Shown here one piece after another: positions 35,208-46,800 of a stretch of DNA of 64,000 bases. Position numbers and translations under genes: made by a program. Every line of letters begins with the position of its first letter. Positions within the stretch are counted from its first letter, which is position 1. The stretch is taken from NCBI GenBank assembly GCA_031761405.1, contig JASEVX010000008.1, positions 39,432,483 to 39,496,482 on the forward strand, written 5' to 3'. The notes below the pieces were generated by a model, which searched no databases, was not told the DNA's origin, and saw nothing but the letters and a program-made list of their open reading frames with translations. This DNA is from Serripes groenlandicus (Eukaryota; Mollusca; Bivalvia; Cardiida; Cardiidae).

Positions 35208-35409
35208 TTACCCTTTCCCTCATATAGTCTGCAGCAGACAGCTTTTTGAAAACATACTGACAAAAGAAGAAATTGCTCGTTTTCTTTTGCGACAATGTTT
35301 TCCACTTTTAGTTATAGGTTATCCATTCAATTATAGAGATTTTCTATTTTTTGACAAATAAGTTCAAAGTCGTCTGCTGCAGAATTGTCGTATGAGGGCA
35401 AGGGTTAAT
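35208..35409. mobile_element. MITE-A copy
   Basis: TTACCCTTTCCCTCATATAG, GCAGCAGACAGCTTTTTGAA; end CGTATGAGGGCAAGGGTTAA. Confidence 0.85.
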
Positions 35410-35539
35410 AGTTTTGAAATGGTACATTTGAAAAGAACTCATGCTCCACTGCCCAATGTATTGTGGATATGTTGACATTTAACGCCTGATTGGCCCACGT
35501 TGTTCATTTTCATGTTTTGTGGATGCAAGTCAAAAGCCT

Positions 35540-35745
35540 TTTGTTTTATTTGACGCCGTTTTCAACGTTATTTAAGTTATATAAGTTTACTTATTCATGA
35601 TCCCTGTGTAAACGAAACAGTTCTAGGCTAGCAAATGTGTCTTGCAAAAGGGCACTTCACTATCACCGCAGTGGCGGGACTGGGGATGGAAACCGGGACG
35701 CCCGGTCCAAATCCCCTACGCTAACTACTCGAACATGGCGGATTG
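35540..35745 (-). mobile_element. SINE-3 copy (minus)
   Basis: The complement has a head around GGACCGGGCGTCCCGGTTTC, CATGAATAAGTAAACTTATA and AACGTTGAAAACGGCGTC. Confidence 0.75.
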
Positions 35746-35810
35746 CTGAGTTATAAAGCGAATTTCATCTAAAAGGTTAGCAAACAGAAAACAAGGTTAT
35801 ATTTTTTAAA

Positions 35811-35996
35811 AGATGCCCTAAGAAAACCAAACTGTGGAAAGCATCAGCCTAAGCATACCGCGCAGGCTAACCAGGACAGACTCTTTCTTCTGCGGATTTT
35901 TTGTCTCAGGAATCATTAATCTATACCTCATCCACCTGAGCCAGAGTATTTCGGCCCGGAGTCCACAATGTTGATTTTCTTGTGGGACGGCTCATA
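35811..35996. mobile_element. MITE-C copy, shortened
   Basis: AAGAAAACCAAACTGTGGAA to GTTGATTTTCTTGTGGGACG; part of the right arm is missing. Confidence 0.8.
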
Positions 35997-36054
35997 TGTG
36001 CTATAGGAAAACCAACCTTAACGTAATTATCACACGTGTTGAAAATGACCCACC

Positions 36055-36240
36055 AGACATACATGTACTAAAGGATCCAAAATGGATACTGCTTTACACA
36101 GAATATCTTTGAAATCTTCTATTAATATTTGAAGAATAGAGCAGAACCAGATCGGATTGCGCGTATGCTTTGGCTGATCCGGATCTACACGGTTCGCATG
36201 TTCATTATCGCTGGTCTTCGTCAGCTCAGCTTACTTAAGT
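36055..36240. repeat. dispersed repeat shared with 13905-14090
   Basis: GATCCAAAATGGATACTGCT, ATCTTCTATTAATATTTGAA, CTGATCCGGATCTAC. Confidence 0.65.
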
Positions 36241-36246
36241 AATATA

Positions 36247-36509
36247 ATGAGACGTTCCACGAGAAAACCAAAATTATTGACTCTGCGTAATGTATCGACC
36301 CTGATAAACCTGCACAGTCCGCGCATGCTTATCCGGGCCGATACATTCCGTCTCAGGAGGATATAGGTATAGAGTAATGATTCTGAAACAGAAAATCCAG
36401 GTAGTGAACATTGTCTGTCCGGGTTAGCCAGTGCGGCATGCTTAGACTGATCCGGGGCGATACTTTATGCAGAGTCCACAATGTTGGTTTTCGCCTGGGA
36501 CGGCCCATA
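36247..36509. mobile_element. MITE-C copy
   Basis: GAGACGTTCCACGAGAAAAC to GTTTTCGCCTGGGACGGCC; TCCGTCTCAGGAGGATATAG in the middle. Confidence 0.88.
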
Positions 36510-37272
36510 TGTCTGGTTCATTCCGGTTAAGTTCAAATAACGCCAAATACTTCCACGGCCAGACTGAGCCAAATAATCCATAAATTTAACCTTTGTTTGC
36601 ATAGAAATGAGTGGATACCTTCACCAGAATGCATTGAATATATGACATTGAGTTAAAATGCGTTGTAAATATGTATAGGATTCACTGGAACTGTTGATGA
36701 TTTGATCATTTTGACCTTGTGTGAAAGTGAAAGTAGATTACATGTATGTGAAAAACCAGTTATGGTCTAGCCGAATTGTGTTCGAAATGACGGTAACCAT
36801 CTTCGCAAGGTGATTCCTTTCTTGCATAATTCATGACTCCCCAATGTCTCTGGATAATTTTGATACGGTGTTCGACCTGTACAGCTTTTAAAACGCGTGA
36901 AAATTGAGGGTTGAAACTGGTTGATTTACATGGAAACAAAGAAGGAATTGAATTGGTGCCATGTGACCTATTTGCTTTCCTATTGTAATAGGTATAAGTG
37001 CTTCAGGTTTGTATCACCAAGATCGTCAATTACATAAAACGACTTGTGATTTGATGCAATGGAACAATTCCTTGAAGTTTCTCGTAGCTTTAAAAACATC
37101 GGAGTGTGAAGTGCATCTGCAAGATCGAAAGTTGAAATATTGTAGGGAAAGGGAACAGTACGTATTAAGCAATTACTTCATTTTCAAATTTATCAAAAAT
37201 CTTCAGAAGAGGCATCAAAAGTCGTCTTCATCAGAGAATGGATTAAAAGTTTCTCTAAAAAGCACTTTACTT
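36510..37272. other. receptor 3' flank
   Basis: The 3' untranslated region of the minus-strand receptor should lie here. No clear polyadenylation signal was picked out; the rest is featureless. Confidence 0.4.
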
Positions 37273-37849
37273 TTAGCTTTTCTGGATAAATCCGGAATAT
37301 CCCTTACTCGGGGTCGCACTAGCGCCGGCTCGAGACTCTCCGCGCCAACCTCCCATATGGGCGTTAGGAACGTCCTCCCGCGAAAAGTCTTTTGCACTCC
37401 CGTCAGAAAAGTCTCGGGTTACCCGGGGACTTCGGGAGTATTCAACTTTTGAGCCTGCAACGGACGAAGACTTTAAGTAGCCGTCTTCACTGTCGGAGGA
37501 CGCCGAGACTATTGGGTTAGTCATATAGGCGTAGTTCATCATGCCAAGTCTGTCTGGGTTACTCCCGGTTAATTCAAGGTAACTCGCCCGTCCACCCGCG
37601 TAATCAGGTTCGGGATCTTCCGGCATTTTCCGTGCGTTCATTTTATGATTATACATGTACGTGGGTGTGATATATGTATTGGATCGAGCGGCATCATGTT
37701 GGTTTGGGAAATGGCTGTAACGATCTGACTGTTTTCTGGTCTGCACCTCCCCTTTTCCATCTTGTGGCGGCATATTAACGGTAAGGGGCTTCACGTCATC
37801 TAACTCGTGGTATACTCCGCCATCTTCTTGTTCGTCCTTAGTCAGCGCT
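37273..37849 (-). CDS. receptor terminal exon (cytoplasmic tail, residues 588-778, stop)
   Basis: Acceptor ATATTAAG|A, phase 2, stop at 37275-37273. Encodes a 191-residue hydrophilic tail that starts ALTKDEQEDGGVYHELDD. Visible motifs: two Tyr-x-x-Leu (YHEL, YLEL), possible sorting or SH2 sites; NYAYM, a YxxM of the kind bound by PI3-kinase SH2 domains; and SSDSED, an acidic casein-kinase-2-like site. The tail has 12 Tyr in all and no NPxY. GC content is higher than in the surrounding introns. The plus-strand ORF over 37009-37452 is its antisense shadow. Confidence 0.9.
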
Positions 37850-40800
37850 CTTAATATGAAATCAATGGAAAATACAAAAGTCGATTTATACGGAATAACA
37901 GAAACTAAAATCTGTAAATAGTTGAATCACCTTCTAAGAAAAAGAGAGTTCTAATGTTAAGGACAAACGTATATTTTTGTGTGTCGAACATTTTTCTTTT
38001 CGAAATCCAGACATTCACCTTTTTCAGCATATAGACGCCTCTGCAGCAGACGCCTTTTGAAAACATTGTGGTAAAAGAAGATTAATATCTTAAAAAGGCT
38101 AGCAATTGCTCTTTTTGCCGCCTATTTCCTTATTGTATAAAAATTATTTTATAATATGAGCCGTTCCGTGAGAAACCAAACATTATGGCCTCTACGTAAT
38201 GTGTCGACCCTGATCAGACTGCGTAGTCTATCGAAGGGGATAGAAGTATACAGTAATGATGCCTGAAACAGAAAATACACAGCGAAAAGTATATGTCCGG
38301 GTTAGCCTGCTTAGGCTGATCCGAGTCGATGCTTTACGCAGAATCCACAACGTTGGTTTTCTCGCGGGTCTGCTCATATGATATGAACTGCTCCTGGCGA
38401 TTTGGCGTCTAATTGACACATCGATGTGGCATAATGTGAAATTAATTGGTGGAGGAATACTGCAGCTACACTTCTGTTTATTTTTCAGAAGATTGATTTA
38501 GTTCTATTCAACAAAGTGAAGACTCTGGTGATAGTATGTACATGCACAGACTCATCCGAGTCTTCACCGTACGCAGATGTATTAAGACCCAAAATCGCTA
38601 GACGCGACTCATATATTTTCATGTCCGCTTGGTGGATATTTACGCTGACGGAAACAATAGAGATTTATTATTATTTATTTGTGAAATTTCCCATTTTTCC
38701 CAAACGTAGCTAACTTCAGCATGCATAGCATCGAGTGTAGCAGTATCAATAGTATGCGTAACTGTACCCAAAACACCGTGATGTTTAAAAATAATTGTTT
38801 GGAATTTAGGACCAGTGTGTTCTGGATTCGATCCAATCGTGGAGTGTCCTTAGGCAATGCATATTCCTCCCTCCTCAAGCACTGGTTTGTCGGCTTGATA
38901 TCACGAGTATCATGAATATGAGTTCTATCGCTGTGATATAACTGAAATACTGTTGAAAATATCGTAACACCCCCTCCCCCCTCCCCCGCAATGAAGCTGT
39001 TAAACGAAAGTGAAATAAATAACCATTTTCGAAACCAAAACCAAAATGGCGCTCACCTAGGCGGGGGATCCGGACCGAGGTTTCCCATTCCGGCGTGGCC
39101 ATGGTTAGATCTATTTATAGCTGGACTGGCACCTATCTCAGAGATTTTTGGAAGCTTCGATGGTCGACGCATAGCAGTTCTAGGAAGATGTATGAATTAG
39201 TGCAAGTAGCGGAGCAATGTTAACGACAGTGTACATACAACAGAATAGATAAATCATAGATTTAGTTCCAATCCATAAGGATAATTTCGCGGCGTGCTGC
39301 GAAAATGAATCGTTACGCATTTTGCAACCAATGTAGATCCAGAAAAGCCTGCGGATCTTCGCACTCTGAGCCGGATATGCACTGTTCGTCAATTAATTAT
39401 AAAAAGGCTACAACAACGGATATAATGCTGTATACGTTTGGATCCGATGCATGCAAGTATTTGTTCCACACATATAAACATTAGGTTAAGTTTGGTATTC
39501 CTTGAGCACCAATCAATTAGATAACAAGAATATTAGGCACATGACCCTACTGATGGATGTTAACTTCTAGTATGCATTGCAGTTGTGGCACAGACCGGCT
39601 TGCAGTCTATAGGTGCTAAACTCTCCGTGAGACGATTCTTTTGAGTACCCAACGTCTGTACATTTCAAAATTTTGATCTCAATCTTGAGTTCAGCACCTT
39701 TAACTGTTAAAACATGCAAACACCGTAACCCCTATCCCCTCGAACTCATGCGACGTGTTTCAACAACGTTGATTTTTTATCTTGCCTTATATTAATAGAT
39801 AATTAGCGACCAATGTAGACCAAGATCAGATTGCACATATGAGCTGGCTGAAGCTGCTCTATATGTTGTTCGCAATTGTGGTTTATATTGCAGAGCTGTA
39901 GATAAGAGGCATTTTTCATTTTCTTAAATCCTTATTTGACATTCAAACCCTATGTTGTGGGTACTCAAAAGAATCGTCTCAGTGAGACGATTCTTTTGAG
40001 TACCCACAACATAGGATTCGGTTGAGTAATAAGAGAAATATTGCGGAGAAAAGACCAGTTCACTCTCTCTGTTCTAGTCCTCTGCAGTTGTGCATAGCAC
40101 GATGGGTTGCTGTTGTTAGAGGTCGCGAACAGTTGGGTAATGGTTAATACAAACACGCACAGGCTGTTGAACATCAAACAACAAAAAATAATGACGAAAG
40201 GAGGAATGCAGTTAACTAGAATTAATATCCTATAAATGAAATAATACTAGAATCCTACGAATGAAACAATTATTATATCGTAGACTGCTTTGAATATACA
40301 TGAGGAAAACAATGTTACATCTAAGAAGTCGGAAATATAGATATAATTCGTGTTCTTTTTTTTATTCCGTGATTATCACACGATAAAACAATTATTCCGA
40401 AAAAAGGTTGCAAATATTTCTTATATACATGTACCATACAGCATTAAATTACACAATAAACTAGACTATTAGTCAAAGGTAGATTAACTAGTTTGAATAT
40501 AATCTCGAAAATATTACCGCTTTACAATATAACAAATAAACGTGTTAAAGAATTTAGAATAAAACCCTAAACAATTTACTAATTACATCCTCAAATTATG
40601 AATGTTGTTTAATGTTTTCTTTTGTATATAGAAAATAATTGTGAATTTACAAAAGTATACACCCCCCGCATACATTTATTGAATAATGGATATCATTTTC
40701 ACATTTGGATCTTGATCCCTCTATAATACTCTATGCTCAGAAATGAACTTCATTCTCCACCATAGGTTTTTGATTTGTCAATGTTGGGAAATGACTTGCT

Positions 40801-43800
40801 ACTGACCTTTGAGCACAACTTCTTAGTACAAAGTGAACGTTAATAGTGTTGGAGCCCGTGGATGTTTATCAACATATGTTCATTAATATGCAGGTACAAA
40901 TTAAAAGTTAACCTTAAATGATATCAATGCGCACATACCTGTCATTTCTCTTTCGATTACAATATACAATGACGATTATAACTATAATCAGCACGACTAT
41001 CCCGCCGCCAGCGCCGGCTGCTATTGGGACTATCGGAAGTTTCTGTGCAGACGTCTCGGTAGTGAAAACAACTGATCGGTGAAGAAAATATACAAAACAG
41101 AACATACATTTTAATTTCAACTTAAGCATATACCGCTCAGGGTTGATATAAACATGTATACACGGAGAAAAGGTTAATATAATACAATGATTTTAAAATA
41201 ATAATAATAAAGGAATTAATAAAATCTAGTTTAAAGACCAATCACGGGAAGAGACCAATATGGTCGTTGTGCACAGGTGGTCTTTAACATCAGGGTCATT
41301 TATGCAGAAAATGAGTAATTGTGAAATGAAAAATGTGGTCGCTATAGGCAGGGAATTGCTATACAAAGGTGGTCTTTAGCACATGTTTGACTGTATATAA
41401 TAATTTCAATATGAAATAGATTTTTCAGCATTGTGGGACTGTAAAATGCAGCGCATCATAGACTGTTTTGAATAGGGAATTGTCTCATTTCTTGTGGCAA
41501 AATTATGCAAGGTTATATAAATGATTATTTGTTTGTGTTTCATTAGTTTTAAGAACTTGTGCATACTTAGGTGTTGTGCATAATAGGGAATGATATAACT
41601 CTTTGTTTTGATAACGATCGATATTTATTATATACGTACATGTACCATATATATTGTATCCTGACCAATTCACTGTTTCATGCAGTGAGTTTATCAAGTT
41701 CCAAGTTACACCAGTTAAACACGCCCATATATGTAATTGATAAGTATAAACATAGAATAAACCAATCTCATGTTATATCTTGACCAATTCACTGTTTCAT
41801 ACAGTGAGTTCATCAAGTTCTAAGTTACACCGATGACTCGGTGTTAACCACGCCCAATTAATTATATATATCATTGGTAAGTATAAACATAAAACAAACA
41901 GATTTCATTAAAATCAGACCAAGGTACTTCGCTATGGATCTGACGACACGGTATAAAAGGTCGTCACGAATTGACCCTTACATTTAAATATTCATGGGCA
42001 GGTGTTTGTTTTTCTGTACGATGAAGTCACACGATGCACACAAACAACGCTTATATTTACTTAATGATTACTATACAATCGGAACGAACGACCATCGCAG
42101 TTATCTCCCCTGATGATACCTTATGATTTTGTAGGCGACAATTTGATTTGATGACACAAATGTCAATGTTTAGCGACATATAATAGGCAGTCACCAGCTC
42201 GAAACGAGCGATGCTTAGTTCTAGTTTTAATGGGATTGGGCAATAAGCAACATAATCGAACGAATGGTTGTATCGTCAGATTGCATTGGATAGCAAGATG
42301 AGCTCTTGAATACTTAGGGTCAATTCGAGACGACCTTGTATGTAGAGTCTTCAGATCCAATATACACAAAGCGAAGTATTTTGGTCTACTTTTAATGAGA
42401 TAGTGTTATTTCCCTACCTGGTGGAGGCGATGGTGGTAAATTAACGAGTCTTGACACGTGTATACTGTTGATGGCACCAATAATTGGCGTCCCCATCACA
42501 CCCGATACCTCTTGTCCCGTTAGCTTGTTTATTATAAAAATTCTCCTGCAATGAAAATTATATTTATATCGTACTTGCCATTGAACGAGATACACTATTT
42601 TAACCTTAAAACTTCGGAACACAGATCAAATTTATAATATATACGACCTCATATTCTGTCAGTACTTTGCTTTTCTTTTTATGCAGTATCCTTTAAAACA
42701 AAGACGTCCTAATTTTCGTTTGAGAACATTTGAGGAAAACCCTACACAAAACCGTGTCACTGCAAATATAATTTCTCTATATTCCATATACTATACTATT
42801 AACCCTTTCCCTCATACGACAATTCTGCAGCAGACGACTTTGAACGTATTTTGTTAAAACATAGAAAATCTCCATAATTGAATGGATAACCTATGACAAA
42901 AAGTGGAAAACATTGTGGCAAAAGGAGAAATTGCACGTTTTGTGCAATTTCTTCTTTTGTCACTATGTTTTCAAAAAGCCGTCTGCTGCAGAGGCGTCAG
43001 AAAGGGTCTATATGAGGGAAAGGGTTAACAAAAATGACCGCTATGTTTACATGTAAGTTATTTTTTTTTGGAAAATCCCATAGGTCCGTGTTAATATTAA
43101 TAGTTTCTCTATACATTCAAATACTACAATAATACCAAATAGAGAGGCTATTTATAGTAACACTGTCTTTTGTTGGTTCATTACCGTCATTATTATTAAA
43201 TGTATTTAAACCATACAAAAATACGCTTTGAAGTAGCTGAACGCGGTCTTGTGTGTTTCCCCCTAAATGTTCTCAAGTGCAAACTCGGACGCCTGTGTTT
43301 AAACCGTTAAATAATACAGCAGAAATGTGAAATTGTTTTTCATAAACGATTCCGTATAATGATCGCCTCTCAAAACAAGGAAAACTTTGATTTTCTCATT
43401 ATGAGATACATCTTTATATCTTAGATTGTACTATATATAATTGCTACACTCGTATGGCACACACAGTGTGTCTTTTGTTTAAAAACAAACACTAATACCA
43501 ATAGTTAAATACTGCATGAACACACGAAAAATTATAATCAATCCTTATATTTACATTTTCCACTTTTCATTACTTTATCTTTTTCGACCTAAAAGTGTTC
43601 GCGAACAAGTTTTTAATAATAATAAAGAAATACGTTTGTTTAAATGAATAGCTGTTATTTATAACGTCGTATATCATTGGTTAAATGACGTCGCGCTAAT
43701 CCAATCGGAGTGCAATATTGAAATAAACAATGACGTCAATGACGTCATAATCCCTACAGAGGTCATGAAAGCTCGACTGGTTCAAAATGAACCCACATTT

Positions 43801-46800
43801 TATTGTACAGAAAATCAAGTGCGAATGTAAATATGATATGTAATGTTTGTTTTTGAATTGATTAGGTTAATGTGCCATCAGACCGCAGTACAGTACGTAA
43901 CTGATAGTGTTTACCTTTTGTCGCCAGGTATGTAATACAATCTACTTTCGTGAAGGTCAAATGCTACAGGTTGGTGAAATTGGTTCTCGTAAATAATGGT
44001 TGCCTCCAGGTTGTTATCGACCATTTCTATCTTGTCCTTAACGCTATCGCACCAGTATATGTTGCCTGTAACAAAACAAGTCGAATGTTTTGCTGCTTAA
44101 TATACAGTATCAGAGCTCTTTTCCCAACACGATTTCTCTTATTGTTCATTCAAACCCTATAATGTGGTACTCAAAAGAATCGCCCCATTGAGACGCTTCT
44201 TTTGAGTACCAACAACATATGGCAGGAGGGTCAACTAAGGATTTTAGAACGACCCTTATCTAGAACTTTGAGTATACGTTACAAATTTATGGTCAATTTT
44301 GAAGCGTTTTAAGTAGAACAGCACAAGAACACTTATTCTTCAAGATCCTTGGTTCACAAACAAGTACTAGATCCGGAAATCGTGCGTTGCCCAAGGACCA
44401 CTCATTTGACACACATATATCATGCATAGTAAAGTGCTTTATACATATATCATATAAAACACGCATTTTTTATATCACTCATGCGTATAACCGAATCGTC
44501 AATAAACCAGACCCCTTCGATTCCAATGGTTTTATACCTAACTCGCCTGTAAGTCATGTCTGCCCTTTTTCCAGCAATTAAAACTGTTTCAGCGTCAATG
44601 GCAACATTTTTTTTAACAATTTGAAACAAAACAGATTCAAGGGAGTCAGCTCGTAACGAGCTGTCTCACCTAATCAGCATTGTTTGCCTTTTTGTTATCA
44701 AAGTATTCCAAAACTCTTATTACATGAGAAAAAGGATCCCCCGATTTGGACATAAAATAGTCTATTTTAGAGAGTTCGGCGCTGAAAGAGCAAATTATGT
44801 AATGGTAAAGACAAAATAGTAAACTTTTTCTTGCAATTAAAAGCAATAATTCAATTCCTATTACATCCTTTTGGTGAACTACTTGTGTGGCGAATTATTG
44901 TTCCCGGCCTGGTTTAATTGATTGATTGATTGATTGATTGGGCTTAAACGATTGTTCAGTCATTTCACAGCATGCAGTACAATTACCCATGTGTTTCCTT
45001 CCTAACTCACACAAATATTCACTGGCTTTCCCTCCTTGGCACGGAAACTTGCCTAGGAAAATGTGTTGAAAGTGGGGGTTAAACATCATACAATCAACCA
45101 AACATACGAGAGGGTTATATGGGATAGTGTAAACAATCGTAAATGATACCATTCTTTTGGTCGAACTTGATAACTTCTGGTGACGCTATTCTCGCGGCGT
45201 CAAATGCAACTACTGTTTGAATATTTTCACCGTTCAGATCTGATCGCATTATTCTGGGCTCGTTACCAACCTCGATCCATGCAATTGACCTGTAAAATAG
45301 TTGGCATACCGAATAAATACTCAGTTGTGACATCGATTTCTACAACTTTCGTAGGAGCAGTACATTATAAGCTAGTTATCGTGTTCTCGAACAGGTTGCC
45401 TTTCTTCCATGCACATTAAAATCAGACCAAAATCTTTCTGTGTACGTATATTGGATCTGACGATTGAGCTACCAGCAAACATCTTTATAACAGCACTTAA
45501 ACAGTACGGACAATATGTACGTGTCGCAACACTTATAGATTATAAGTCTAAGCCTAAAATATCTTGTTTTTGAACAAAATGTTCGACCTACTGTCGATTG
45601 CTGAATATGACTGAATAATTATTAAAAACGCCGTTAAACCTCAATCAATCAATCAATCAATCAATCACTTTCGTCTAGTATACTTATTTTCTTACTACGT
45701 CTTTAGATGGCAAATATCTTTCGACTACGTGTTACATATATGTTCCACGTCATTTCATCGACATAAATGTGGGTCTAAACATAGAACGAACACATCATAA
45801 TACATTTTAATTATGCACATCGAGGGTAAAAGAACCTAAAAAACCCGACCAAACGTACAACTAAATAGTAAAAAACGCACCTATTATATACCGCTATACT
45901 TTTGATTACACCATGGACGTCATCTTCGTCGAGTATTTCCCTTTTTGAACCACCTGTATCCACGACATATAACTTTCTATCATATGAAACGTACGTGTTT
46001 TCTGTCAGAACATCAACAGCGATCACGGAAGATTCAAGAAAATCTGTAAAAGGAATATTAACAGGTTTAATGTTAGTTTCGCTGCAGTTAGAAGAATATA
46101 TCACTGAATTTTCTTGTAACACCAAAAACAATGCCCAAAAGGGAAATATGTCAGCTGTGTGTGAATGCAATTTAGTAATAAACCCTTAAAATTGCAATCA
46201 AGTGCATACAATTTTTGTCATCTGTCTTTCTATATCAGCTTTCCTTTTCTGAACACCATCTCGGGTTCAAAGAGATGTCTTGGTAGTTGCAGATCGTATG
46301 TAATATCAATGAAATTGGGTGATCTGCAGAATGTTTTTTTTTTTTTTGCCAGCTAATACCTATGTCGGTCCTTTCGAACCACAACATAGTTATTGTCTAA
46401 AAATCAAAATGCGGTAACTTGTTAGCATATGAAACCGGAAAATGGATTTGATTCGACACCATTTACCCAAAAGAAAGAACTCGAAAGAAATTTTATGTTA
46501 AAAAATATGTATTACATGATTAAAAAATAAAATGTATTTCTTCGCTGTCAACATGACTTCCTTACGCGCAACATGCATTGACAAATTAAAGCAGTATGTG
46601 CATACTCTCTTCAGGTGTCATACACAGACTGAATAAATTAAAGCAATATGTGCATACCTTCCGCAGGTGTAATTATGATTGCAATTTCAAAATTGAATTT
46701 GAACTGACGACTTTACATTTGAAAGGGGAGAGTGCTGTGTATATTGTCTTAACTAATTAACTCATGAATGAAAGTGTATACTCTCAAAGCCACGCCTCTA

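Noticed and set aside
35007..35249. Plus-strand ORF as a gene
   Set aside because: It lies in the duplicated block and is not conserved as an ORF in the copy at 53.9 kb.
37009..37452. 147-residue plus-strand ORF
   Set aside because: Antisense to the receptor tail exon, whose frame is supported by splice phase and protein features; no domain on the plus strand.
45135..45149. Later donor for the 45289 exon (GATT|GTTTAC)
   Set aside because: It adds IIYDC before NIYW and breaks the blade spacing; GAATG|GTATCA gives the normal FDQKNGNIYW.
45881..46170. Start of a separate gene with a signal peptide (MHSHTADIFPFWALFLVLQ)
   Set aside because: The hydrophobic stretch is the usual first strand of a YWTD blade, and the splice phase matches the upstream exon at 49283.
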